Shown in pieces: positions 36,903-45,161 of a DNA stretch of 61,762 nt. The stretch is taken from NCBI RefSeq assembly GCF_900111445.1, contig NZ_FOHE01000001.1:359329-421090 (forward strand), in the 5' to 3' direction. Position 1 is the first letter of the stretch; each line of letters opens with the position of its first letter. The position numbers and the translations under genes are program-made. Under the pieces are notes generated by a model. That model ran no database searches. It saw only the letters and a program-made list of their open reading frames with translations, and was not told the DNA's origin. This DNA comes from Oceanobacillus limi (lineage in GTDB: Bacteria > Bacillota > Bacilli > Bacillales > Amphibacillaceae).

Positions 36903-36934
36903 AAAAAACATCCGAGGTGGTTCGGATGTTTTTT
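36903..36934. terminator. Terminator downstream of yhaH
   Basis: AAAACATCCGA / TCGGATGTTTTTT with a GGTGG-containing loop; T-runs on both strands. Confidence 0.85.
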
Positions 36935-36962
36935 ACTTTGTCTCACTCTTTTAGTAAGGCTG

Positions 36963-37325
36963 CTATTCTTTTTTTTGCACTTTTTCTTCTAATTCTTTTA
37001 GGCTTGTTTCAATTTGCTCTAAGTATTCACGGATATTTTCCTGGTGCGGTTCTACTGTACTCTTCCATTCCTGTACAGAGTCTTTCATCTCATGAGTTAA
37101 TTCCTTAATTAACGTTGCACCTTCTTTAGAGGTTGCAGCAATTTGATTTTTCAATTTTAACCCATCTTGTTTTAAGTTTGCAGCGAGCTGTTTTAACTCA
37201 GCACTTTGTTCACGTACACGAAACCGTAATTCTCTTCCAGAAGAAGGGGCACTAAGCAATGTAGCGGTAGCACCAACGACCCCACCAACCATAACTCCGA
37301 GTAATAAAGACTTACTATTTGCCAT
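36963..37325 (-). CDS. yhaH: YtxH-domain protein YhaH
   Basis: A 120-aa protein with an N-terminal glycine-rich membrane helix (SLLLGVMVGGVVGATATLLS, about 6-25), the YtxH motif APSSGRELRFRVREQS, then about 85 residues of charged coiled coil. YtxH proteins are small stress-related membrane-associated proteins. The ATG at 37325 follows AAAGGAGCGGATTTGT; an in-frame upstream ATG at 37346 has no site. Synteny next to trpP and hit supports the name. Confidence 0.88.
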   Translation of the reverse strand: MANSKSLLLGVMVGGVVGATATLLSAPSSGRELRFRVREQSAELKQLAANLKQDGLKLKNQIAATSKEGATLIKELTHEMKDSVQEWKSTVEPHQENIREYLEQIETSLKELEEKVQKKE

Positions 37326-37423
37326 ACAAATCCGCTCCTTTCCCACTATACCTTAATTTTTTCCGATTTTTCTCATACTATGAAAGTTTTTATGTATTTA
37401 TCTTTCTACATTATACCAGTTTT

Positions 37424-37464
37424 CTTTAAAAAATCCTCTGACAAGCGTTGTGCCAGAGGATTTT
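37424..37464 (-). terminator. Terminator of trpP
   Basis: Minus strand AAAATCCTCTG / CAGAGGATTTT followed by TTTAAAG. Confidence 0.88.
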
Positions 37465-37478
37465 AATTCATATTTTGA

Positions 37479-38000
37479 TTAGCTCACTGCAATTGGTTGT
37501 GAACGTTTTAAAATTTGTTGTACGATTGGATATGTGATTAAAATAAATGCAGTGTTTAATCCTGCGGTTGGAAGCACAACGGTTAGGAATAATAATATAA
37601 ATGTTCCATCCATTAATCCAACAACATATAGGGCAACAGTTAAAAATATTGATCCACTAATCATGGTACCTATTGCAGTTAAGACTGGTACGTTAAATTT
37701 CATGCTAATGCGGTTTTTGACTAGTAAAAACAGTCCAAAGAACAGCAATGCTGTAATAGGCTTATCGATCATGTTTGCAATCTGACCACCTACTGTCTGG
37801 GTAGTCAAAGCAGAAATTACACCTGCTGCAATAGCTAGGGTGACAACATACTTTGGTTTAGGGAATAGCATAATCCCTAAAAACATCATCGATAATAACA
37901 TATCAGGCTTCATTCCATAGACAAATCCTGGAATGACATAGTGTAATACTGCACCAATCCCCAATAATAGTGATAAAATGACCAAAATTCTCGTATTCAT
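37479..38000 (-). CDS. trpP: Tryptophan transporter TrpP
   Basis: A 173-aa membrane protein with five or six helices, beginning NTRILVILSLLLGIGAVLHY and containing GMKPDMLLSMMFLGIMLFPK, typical of the TrpP (YhaG) tryptophan permease. Size and synteny with yhaH and hit match B. subtilis. The leader carries GAG triplets that could bind TRAP (see the regulatory entry). ATG follows GAGGAGAGGTACAA. Confidence 0.93.
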   Translation of the reverse strand: MNTRILVILSLLLGIGAVLHYVIPGFVYGMKPDMLLSMMFLGIMLFPKPKYVVTLAIAAGVISALTTQTVGGQIANMIDKPITALLFFGLFLLVKNRISMKFNVPVLTAIGTMISGSIFLTVALYVVGLMDGTFILLFLTVVLPTAGLNTAFILITYPIVQQILKRSQPIAVS

Positions 38001-38006
38001 TTGTAC

Positions 38007-38033
38007 CTCTCCTCGTCTCAGCTTTCTCAGCTA
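38007..38033 (-). promoter_or_regulatory. Candidate TRAP-binding triplets in the trpP leader
   Basis: In transcript direction: UAG, GAG, GAG, GAG, GAG with gaps of 2, 6, 2 and 2 nt, covering the ribosome site; another GAG lies inside codon region 37990-37992. B. subtilis trpP translation is blocked by tryptophan-loaded TRAP at such repeats (nine there). A possible -10 (TATAAT) lies at 38089-38094 on the minus strand. Confidence 0.5.
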
Positions 38034-38139
38034 AAAAATATTTGTCCCTCAACTGTACACTCGTTGTCAGTTGCAGAAACTTACATTCATTATAACAAAC
38101 ATTTGGTAAAATAAAAAGGTGTAATTTTCAGATATCCTA

Positions 38140-38568
38140 CTATTTAACTTCCTTTTGGATATCTGTAGCAATTTGTTGCAAATCCTCTTGCTTATAATCC
38201 TCACTATGCGTATCCCAATTTAATGAAAAACCATCATTTTCCCCATATCGTGGGATAAGGTGAATATGTAGGTGAAAGACAGATTGGTAAGCTGCTTTTT
38301 CATTGTTATTTAGTAAGTTAATTCCGACTGGATTGTAGGCATCGCGGATTGCATTGGCGATTTTAGGAACGCGTGCAAATAATTCACTCGCAACCTCTGC
38401 AGGGGTTTCATAAATATTCTTCGTGTGAGTTTTAGGAATGACGAGCGTGTGTCCTTTCGTAACTTGACTAATGTCTAAAAAAGCATAAACATAATCGTCC
38501 TCATATACTTTGGCAGAAGGGATTTCTCCTTCAATAATTTTACAAAAGATACAATCTTCATGTGGCAT
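38140..38568 (-). CDS. hit: HIT-family nucleotide-binding protein Hit
   Basis: A 142-aa histidine-triad protein: DCIFCKIIEGEIPSAKVYED at the start (zinc-type Cys pair) and the triad FHLHIHLIPR (about 96-105), where the middle His attacks the alpha-phosphate of nucleoside phosphoramidates or dinucleotides. The ATG at 38568 follows AAGGAGTTGTCTACT; a TTG at 38577 abuts the site. An inverted repeat CAGATATCC / GGATATCTG (38129-38166) overlaps the stop and may terminate it. The upstream candidate RNA ends 115 bp before the start. Confidence 0.95.
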   Translation of the reverse strand: MPHEDCIFCKIIEGEIPSAKVYEDDYVYAFLDISQVTKGHTLVIPKTHTKNIYETPAEVASELFARVPKIANAIRDAYNPVGINLLNNNEKAAYQSVFHLHIHLIPRYGENDGFSLNWDTHSEDYKQEDLQQIATDIQKEVK

Positions 38569-38683
38569 AGTAGACAACTCCTTCGGTATTTTTCTCCATT
38601 TTATATAGAGTGAAGGTATGATGTAAAGTTTTCCAGCTTTAATCTACAAATTCACTTAAAAACGGGAGTGAATAAAACTTTAA

Positions 38684-39028
38684 TCAAAAAATAAACAGGC
38701 AACGTCCCTGGGGTGGGACGCGCCTGCTTTGTGAAGATCGAGGATGTCAATAAAGCTAATGTGGGGACTTTGTAAATTAGTTAATCGCTAAGCTTCATAA
38801 CTTTCTTTTACCAAAACCTTTTCATCAGTACCTCATGGCGTTGAGATTTCTTCTAACAAAAGGGTTTTATTTCATTAGATTATCGTTCACTAACACCTCA
38901 TTTGTTTTTAACACATTTTAATTGTAGTGAAGCCTTTTTATACGCCAACACTAACACCTCATTTGTGTTTAACAAATTGTCTTGCAGTGAATCATCCTCG
39001 ATCTTCATTAGTTATTGTGATCCGATTT
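38684..39028 (-). ncRNA. Candidate structured small RNA between hit and ecsA
   Basis: Minus-strand unit with a -35 TCGACA (39059-39064), 18-bp spacer, -10 TATAGA (39035-39040) and intrinsic terminator (GCAGGC.CGTCCC / GGGACG..GCCTG at 38696-38727, then TTTATTTTTT). A perfect 15-bp closing helix joins 38993-39007 and 38732-38746. Inside are two near-repeat hairpins (38949-38989 and 38886-38931), both with CACT/AGTG stems and ACAAATGAGGTGTTAGTG, and a third (about 38813-38868) with CCATGAGGTA. No open frame of note. Not recognised as 6S, tmRNA, scRNA or RNase P RNA by eye. It could be an independent RNA or a terminated leader of hit. Confidence 0.72.
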
Positions 39029-39146
39029 GTATTTTCTATACACATCATTTTAAAAAAATGTCGAAAATCGTATGACAGTTTGTTTTGGCTTTGTGTGGTA
39101 AAAGTGATAAAATTTTAATCAAGTGATTAGTCTAGGAGGAGTACGT

Positions 39147-39890
39147 GTGGAGCCTTTGTTACGGATAGATAATTTAGTTGGGGGATATACCCATAAAAAT
39201 GTTTTACATGGAATTTCTTTTGAAGTTAAACCAAAAGAAATTGTTGGATTAATCGGATTAAATGGCGCTGGTAAAAGCACAACCATTAAGCATATTATTG
39301 GTTTAATGCAGGCGAAAAAAGGATCTGTTTCCATTAATGGGAAAACATTTCAAGATAATCCAAATAAATATAGAAATCAGTTAGCATATATACCAGAAAT
39401 GCCAATCCTATATGATGAATTAACATTGTATGAACATTTAAGGTTAACCGCAATGGCTTATGATATACCAGAAGCTTTATTTGAAGAACGATTGGAAGTC
39501 TTACTAAAAGAATTTCGCATGGAGAAGAAGTTGAAGTGGTTTCCCGTTCACTTTTCAAAAGGGATGCGGCAAAAAGTAATGATTATGTGTGCATTCTTAA
39601 TTGAGCCACCACTGTATATTGTGGACGAGCCATTTGTAGGATTAGATCCTTTAGGAATTCAATCCTATCTACAGTTGATGGAAGACATGAAGAAAAATGG
39701 TTCGGGTATCTTAATGTCTACGCACATTTTAGCTACTGCAGAGCGTTACTGTGATCGTTTTGTCATTCTTCATGAAGGAGAAATTCGAGCATATGGGACA
39801 TTAGAAGAACTGCGAGAGCAATTTAATATGTCGAATGCTACATTAGATGATCTTTATGTACAGTTGACAAAGGAAGATAACCATGTTTAA
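39147..39890 (+). CDS. ecsA: ABC transporter ATPase EcsA
   Basis: A 247-aa ATPase: Walker A GLNGAGKST (about 35), FSKGMRQKVMIMCAFL signature (about 134), Walker B LYIVDEPFVGLDPLG, and the EcsA-specific stretch EFRMEKKLKWFPVHFSKG. EcsAB influences intramembrane proteolysis (RasP), secretion and competence in B. subtilis and exports peptides in relatives. The GTG at 39147 lies 6 nt after AGGAGGA. It overlaps ecsB by 8 bp. Confidence 0.95.
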   Translation: MEPLLRIDNLVGGYTHKNVLHGISFEVKPKEIVGLIGLNGAGKSTTIKHIIGLMQAKKGSVSINGKTFQDNPNKYRNQLAYIPEMPILYDELTLYEHLRLTAMAYDIPEALFEERLEVLLKEFRMEKKLKWFPVHFSKGMRQKVMIMCAFLIEPPLYIVDEPFVGLDPLGIQSYLQLMEDMKKNGSGILMSTHILATAERYCDRFVILHEGEIRAYGTLEELREQFNMSNATLDDLYVQLTKEDNHV

Positions 39891-41097
39891 TTCACATGAT
39901 TTTTTTAAAAGAAGGTTCTCTGCGCATATAAAGGAGACAAGCAGATATCTTAAATACATATTTAATGGACATATTGCTGTTGCTTCCTTATTTTTAATCT
40001 CTGCATTGGCATACTACTATCAACAGTGGTTAGCGCAACTACCAGAAGACTTTCCAACGGCATGGATCATCGGCATTGCGTTTGGATTATTAGTAAGCTA
40101 TAGTCCAGTCCGTACGTTATTGAAAGAGCCTGATTTGGTATTTCTAATTACCGCTGAACATAAGATGAATGCTTATTTTCGCAATGCTCTAATCTATAGT
40201 TTTATTATTCAGATCTACTTAATCTTTTTAGCTGTTGCAGCTCTTGGACCTTTATATTTTGAGACGTACACGGATCGAGAAGGTTCTACCTATTTACTTA
40301 CGCTGTTCGTTGTACTGGTATTTAAGCTGTGGAATTTAATTGCTAATTGGTGGATGTTACGAGTTCGTGATCGTAGTATTCGTCATATTGACCTGTTTGC
40401 ACGACTGTTGTTAAATATTGCCGTTTTTTATTTTCTTGTTAATGGAGAGCTGTTTTTAGCTGGAATTACAACAGTATTGTTTGTCGTTGTGTTTTTGTAT
40501 GATTGGAACCTATCTAATAAGCAAGCCGGATTAGCTTGGGAATTATTAGTGGAAAAAGACCAAAACAGGATGCAAACATTTTATCGTATTGCCAATATGT
40601 TTACGGATGTACCACATATAAAAAACCGAATTAAAAAGAGACATTGGCTGGTTTCGATGCTAGGTAGTCGATTACCTTTTGCTAAACAGCAAACCTATAA
40701 TTATTTATATCGCATTACATTTATCCGTGGTGGGGATTATGTCGGGATGTATGTTCGCTTGATCGTCATTGGTGGATTGTTTATTTACTTTGTACCGAAT
40801 TTGTGGATGAAATTACTGTTTGTCCTGTTATTTTTATATATGAGTAGTTTTCAATTAATGACACTTTACCAGCATCACCGCACGATCATGTGGCTTGATA
40901 TCTATCCAGTAGAGGTAGAGGTGCGTCAGAAAGCACTGACGTCATGGTTGTTCCAATTAACTTTGGTACAAACAGTATTGTTTGCCCTTGTGTTCTTACT
41001 GCAGTTAGAGTATTTAGGTTTTATTGTTGCATTAGCCGGTGGAATTGTATTTAGTTATGTATTTATTCACGGTTATGTCAAACAAAAGCTCGTATGA
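39883..41097 (+). CDS. ecsB: ABC transporter membrane subunit EcsB
   Basis: A 404-aa protein with about nine hydrophobic segments, beginning NSHDFFKRRFSAHIKETSRY. The EcsB pattern SPVRTLLKEPDLVFLITAEH is visible at about 78-97. It is the permease partner of EcsA. Overlaps ecsA (ATG within the last codons). ecsC, the third gene in B. subtilis, is absent here; a repeat element follows instead. Confidence 0.94.
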   Translation: MFNSHDFFKRRFSAHIKETSRYLKYIFNGHIAVASLFLISALAYYYQQWLAQLPEDFPTAWIIGIAFGLLVSYSPVRTLLKEPDLVFLITAEHKMNAYFRNALIYSFIIQIYLIFLAVAALGPLYFETYTDREGSTYLLTLFVVLVFKLWNLIANWWMLRVRDRSIRHIDLFARLLLNIAVFYFLVNGELFLAGITTVLFVVVFLYDWNLSNKQAGLAWELLVEKDQNRMQTFYRIANMFTDVPHIKNRIKKRHWLVSMLGSRLPFAKQQTYNYLYRITFIRGGDYVGMYVRLIVIGGLFIYFVPNLWMKLLFVLLFLYMSSFQLMTLYQHHRTIMWLDIYPVEVEVRQKALTSWLFQLTLVQTVLFALVFLLQLEYLGFIVALAGGIVFSYVFIHGYVKQKLV

Positions 41098-41179
41098 AAA
41101 AGGGGTTAGAATATAACCATAACATTCTATTCTCATGACTAACGAATATGGATAGTAAGAGTGATTGTTACAGGATTTT

Positions 41180-41640
41180 AATGCATAGTAGATGGATTAT
41201 GCGACGTAACTTGATTGCTTCAAATTATCCTGTCCTAATGGATGTATTCGTTAGAAAGCCGCTACGGCAGAACGCTTCGCTTTCCGCGGGCACGGCCTCA
41301 GCCTCCTCACGGCCAAACCACCGTTGCGGGGTCTTCGGACTCGTGCTGTTCCCGCGTCTACGCATTCTGCCTCCGCTGAGGAAGTGATACTTATTTTATG
41401 GAAGAATATACATCATTAAGGTTAAGTTTATTTATTTAATCATAAGAAGAAACTGTTATAGCGGAGGAAATACATGTAGACTCCTGCGGAAACAGCGAAG
41501 ACGATGAGACCCCACAGAGAGCGATTTTTGCGAGCGAGGAGGCTCAGCGCAAGCCCGCGGAAAGCGAAATGTATTTCCGTAGCGAGTTATATGCATCCAA
41601 CAATCATTTTTAGTTATGTCACATTATATACATAATGTGC
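41180..41640. repeat. MITE-like element B
   Basis: The left end GTAGATGGATTATGCGACGT + AACTTG (41188) is inverted relative to the right end AGTTATGTCACATTATATAC (41612). Inside are two opposed GC-rich modules: 41260-41388 (CGCTTTCCGCGGGCACGG, CTTCGGACTCGTGCTGTTCC) and 41462-41585 (AGACTCCTGCGGAAACAG, CCGCGGAAAGCG, TGTATTTCCGTAGCG). Same layout as element A with a shorter centre. No transposase; no credible gene. Confidence 0.8.
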
Positions 41641-41662
41641 AATAAAGTTACGGAAAATCTTC

Positions 41663-41707
41663 AAAAGAAAAATCCGACTAATTCTAATGAAAGAATTGTT
41701 CGGATTT
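41663..41707 (-). terminator. Terminator of the M20 hydrolase gene
   Basis: Minus strand AATCCGA / TCGGATT with inner ATTCTTT/AAGAAT-type pairing, followed by TTTTCTTTT. Confidence 0.85.
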
Positions 41708-41782
41708 CACTTGGACTAAAACTCTTTTTCCCAAACTCTTTATCTAATTATCCTTTACCTAGACCGACTTTCTTAAGAGTTC

Positions 41783-42952
41783 CTACTTCTCTTGGTATGC
41801 AAAGTAGGCATTAATTAATGTTTTGGCTGCAATAGGCAGTGCCCGTTCATCAAAATCAAATTTCGGATGATGATGTGGGTATGGATTCCCATCTTTATTG
41901 GCACCTGTGAAAAAGTATGCCCCAGGCCTTTCCATTGTATAGTAAGCAAAGTCTTCTCCGCCCATTACAGGAATAACTTCTTCACGTGTATGAATTTCTT
42001 CAATATTATCGCTAGCTTTTAAAACAAGTTCTGCCTCTTCGGAGTGATTTTTTAATGGTGGATAACCTTTTTTATAGTCAAATGCATAGGTCACATCATT
42101 TGAGACACAGACTCCTTCAATAATCTTTTCCATTTCTGAAATCACAATGTCTTGAATTTCCGGCTCAAGGTAACGAACGGTACCAACCAATGTGGCTGTA
42201 TCTGCAATTACATTAAATGCGCTTCCAGCCTCGAACTGTCCTATCGTTAATACAGCAGTTTCCAAAGGATCAATTCGACGGCTAACGATTTGTTGAAGCT
42301 GTGAAACAAGCTGTGAGCCGATGACGATCGCATCTTTGGTTTCATGTGGATAAGCTCCATGACCACCTTTTCCTTGAACTGTAATCGTAAACCGATCAGC
42401 ACCTGCCATAAATACATCCTTCGAAGTTTGTAAAACGCCAAGTGGAGTTGTTGCCCATAGATGTGTGCCGAAAACAGCATCCACTCCTTCTAATGCACCA
42501 TCTTCAATCATAGGTTTTGCCCCACCAGGAGCATACTCTTCAGCAGGCTGATGTAAGAAAACAATCGTACCCGGTAACTCCTCTTGGTAGTTCTTCATGA
42601 CTTTTGCTAACGTAAGGAGGGTTGTTGTATGGCCATCATGACCACAAGCATGCATGACTCCTTCTACTTTCGATTTGTATGGTACATCTTTTTCATCTTG
42701 AATAGGTAGGCCATCAAAATCTGCTCTTAATGCGACAGTTTTGCCGGCTTTTCCACCTTTTAACGTTGCAACCACACCATTGCCACCGACATTTGTTTTG
42801 TAAGGAATCCCTAGCTCCTCATAAAACTCTGCGATATACTTTGCCGTTTTATATTCTTGAAAACTAAGCTCTGGATATTGGTGTAAATAACGTCGAATTT
42901 CTACCATTTCTGGATACTGCGCATCAATGGCCTTGTGAATTTTTTTTAACAA
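41783..42952 (-). CDS. M20-family amidohydrolase (N-acyl-amino-acid hydrolase type)
   Basis: A 389-aa dinuclear metallohydrolase: MHACGHDGHTTTLL (about 100-113), HQPAEEYAPGG (about 134), HLWATTPLG and GEDFAYY (about 344) hold metal-binding and catalytic residues; ends PHHHPKFDFDERAL. The likely reaction is hydrolysis of N-acyl or aminoacyl amides (hippurate hydrolase/YhaA group). TTG at 42952 lies 7 nt after AAGGGGGA. In B. subtilis yhaA lies just after ecsC, so it may be yhaA; the exact substrate is unknown. Confidence 0.92.
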   Translation of the reverse strand: MLKKIHKAIDAQYPEMVEIRRYLHQYPELSFQEYKTAKYIAEFYEELGIPYKTNVGGNGVVATLKGGKAGKTVALRADFDGLPIQDEKDVPYKSKVEGVMHACGHDGHTTTLLTLAKVMKNYQEELPGTIVFLHQPAEEYAPGGAKPMIEDGALEGVDAVFGTHLWATTPLGVLQTSKDVFMAGADRFTITVQGKGGHGAYPHETKDAIVIGSQLVSQLQQIVSRRIDPLETAVLTIGQFEAGSAFNVIADTATLVGTVRYLEPEIQDIVISEMEKIIEGVCVSNDVTYAFDYKKGYPPLKNHSEEAELVLKASDNIEEIHTREEVIPVMGGEDFAYYTMERPGAYFFTGANKDGNPYPHHHPKFDFDERALPIAAKTLINAYFAYQEK

Positions 42953-43182
42953 AACTGTGTCCCCCTTAATTACGTTATTTTCTAACTAGTATAACATTAA
43001 TTAACGTGAAACCGGAGTTAGAAATCTTGTATGATGATTTCTCAACGTTTATGAAATTTTATGTAAATATTGTTTTTTTAGCAAACATTTTAAGGTATGA
43101 TAGGAATAAAGTTATTTTCGAAAAATTTCAAGATTTTAATTAGTCAATCGTATAATATGATTTGTTACATAGGAGAGGAAAA

Positions 43183-43821
43183 ATGAAAAAACGTCATTAT
43201 CTTATCGCACTTTTATCATTGATGGTATTTACTACGATGGTAGTATGGATCGTTAAAATAAACCGCGGAGAGCTTCCATATGTAGACCAATGGACAAGAG
43301 ATCCGGTTGATACGTTTCCAGGTACCTTTATTTATACTTTTTTTCGTACTGTAACAAATCTAGGCTCGGAACCATTTATGTATCCATTTACTTTTATATG
43401 TGGTCTTGGATTGTGGTGGCTCTTTCGCCATTGGTTGCCAGCCTTAATATTCGCTGGTGGTACGTTAATAAGTCATTTGCTCAATAAATTAATTAAGTCT
43501 TTGGTTAATCGTGAACGACCAAATATATTAGTAGAGGCGAATGCAGAAGGACACAGTTTTCCTTCTGGGCATGCCATGATTACGTTAGTCTGTTACGGCT
43601 TATTAGCATATTTTATTACAAAGAAAATGACTTCGAAAAAGGCAATTTTAGCTGTGCAGATTTCATTTGCCATACTGATTTTTTTAATAGGGATTAGTCG
43701 TTATTTTATTAACGTCCATTATTTAACAGATATTGCAGCTGGATTCTTTATCGGTCTGTTCTGTTTAATTGGCTTTATATTCGCATATGAGCATATTCAA
43801 AAACGCAAAGCTCGGTCTTAA
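43183..43821 (+). CDS. PAP2-family membrane phosphatase
   Basis: A 212-aa protein with about six membrane helices and all three PAP2 motifs: KSLVNRERP (about 105), PSGHAM (about 127) and SRYFINVHYLTD (about 170-181). It probably dephosphorylates undecaprenyl pyrophosphate or phosphatidylglycerol phosphate on the outer face, like YodM or BcrC-type enzymes. The ATG at 43183 follows ATAGGAGAGGAAAA. It sits ahead of the MFS-liaFSR operon, which fits a cell-wall stress theme. Confidence 0.92.
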   Translation: MKKRHYLIALLSLMVFTTMVVWIVKINRGELPYVDQWTRDPVDTFPGTFIYTFFRTVTNLGSEPFMYPFTFICGLGLWWLFRHWLPALIFAGGTLISHLLNKLIKSLVNRERPNILVEANAEGHSFPSGHAMITLVCYGLLAYFITKKMTSKKAILAVQISFAILIFLIGISRYFINVHYLTDIAAGFFIGLFCLIGFIFAYEHIQKRKARS

Positions 43822-43913
43822 GTCTGAGATAAAAGCATGCTACAGTTGGTTACCCCTTCATGTGAATTTCATTATGATAAAGATAGGATCAAAACATGGA
43901 GGGAGCCATTACG

Positions 43914-45146
43914 ATGGAAGCAGTGGTTGAAAAGGAACAAATGAAAGTTCCGGTTTTTAAGAATAAGAATTTTGTTTTGTTGTTTATTAGTGCGATATTT
44001 TCTTCACCTGGTTATTACGTATACTTAATCGGTGCGGAGTGGTTAATGCTTTCAATTAATGACAATCGATTCTACTTTGGAATGTTATTTTTTGCAGCCT
44101 CTATACCACGATTGTTGCTACTGACTATAGGTGGTTTAATAGCAGATCGATTTAATAAACGTACGATTTTATTCTGTTCAGATTTATCAAGGGCAATTCT
44201 GATTGGTATTTTAATTGGATTTCTACTTACGGATTCGATTACAGCAGTTCATTTGATCATATTAGCCGCTTGTTTTGGAATATCGGATGCCTTTAGCTAT
44301 CCAGCAATGAATTCATTAACACCGATATTATTAAACGAGGAACAATTACAACGTGGGAATTCATTTATGCAAATGACTACACAAATAAGTCCGATCCTAG
44401 GACCCGCACTTGGTGGAACATTAATTGCTTTATTAGGTTTTGAAGGAGTATTCTCCGTATCACTTGCGATGCTGCTTCTAGCATCTATAGCTGTATTGTT
44501 TATCCGTTTAAAAGAAGAAAGTGATGAAGCTGAAAAGCCATCTCCATGGGAAGATTTTAAAGCGGGATGGAATTACGCTAGGAAAAATGAATTAGTAGTA
44601 TCCATCGTTATTATGGCTTTCTTTTTAAACTTCTTCTTTGCAGGACCATTAGCAATCGGACTTCCAATAATGGTTAAGGATATATTTCAAGGTGATGCGG
44701 TGAGTCTAGCTACCGTACAAACAGCGATGGGAATTGGAGCATTAATTGGGGCGATTTTGTTGGCCTCTATCAAACTAAAAAAGCCTGGATATGTAATGAT
44801 TATAAGCTTAATTACGCTTGGAGTTCTTTATACGGTTACGGGTTTTTCAGTCAACACCTTGATAATGGCTGGGTTGGTCGCGGCAATGACATTTACGACA
44901 CAGCTAGTAAATATACCATTAATCACGATGCTACAACAAACAACGGATAAGAAGATGATTGGTCGAATGATGAGCTTTCTAATGACTGTATCTACCGGAT
45001 TTGTACCTGTTTCATTTGTGGTAACCTCGGTCTTAATCGCGATAGGTGTTGGTATTCAATCCATAATGATCGTTAGTGGAATCATTATTACCCTTATTGC
45101 AATATACAATCTACGAAATAAAAAAATACTAGAGTTCAAATTTTAA
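43914..45146 (+). CDS. MFS transporter (MFS_3/EntS-like)
   Basis: A 410-aa 12-helix transporter. The motif PRLLLLTIGGLIADRFNKRTIL (about 65-86) corresponds to the loop 2-3 MFS signature; SYPAMNSLTPILLNEEQLQR-type region (about 122-145) is typical of the MFS_3 (enterobactin exporter-like) group. The substrate is unknown; drug or lipid-linked compound export is possible. The ATG at 43914 follows GGAGGGAGCCATTACG. liaF starts 15 bp after its stop, so it is probably in the same transcript. Confidence 0.9.
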   Translation: MEAVVEKEQMKVPVFKNKNFVLLFISAIFSSPGYYVYLIGAEWLMLSINDNRFYFGMLFFAASIPRLLLLTIGGLIADRFNKRTILFCSDLSRAILIGILIGFLLTDSITAVHLIILAACFGISDAFSYPAMNSLTPILLNEEQLQRGNSFMQMTTQISPILGPALGGTLIALLGFEGVFSVSLAMLLLASIAVLFIRLKEESDEAEKPSPWEDFKAGWNYARKNELVVSIVIMAFFLNFFFAGPLAIGLPIMVKDIFQGDAVSLATVQTAMGIGALIGAILLASIKLKKPGYVMIISLITLGVLYTVTGFSVNTLIMAGLVAAMTFTTQLVNIPLITMLQQTTDKKMIGRMMSFLMTVSTGFVPVSFVVTSVLIAIGVGIQSIMIVSGIIITLIAIYNLRNKKILEFKF

Positions 45147-45161
45147 TAGGGGGCAAAAGAC

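Noticed and set aside
38927-39118. 63-aa rightward frame between hit and ecsA
   Set aside because: Overlaps the structured RNA on the other strand and lacks a ribosome site.
41148-41387. 79-aa frame in element B
   Set aside because: Runs through the GC-rich module; no ribosome site.
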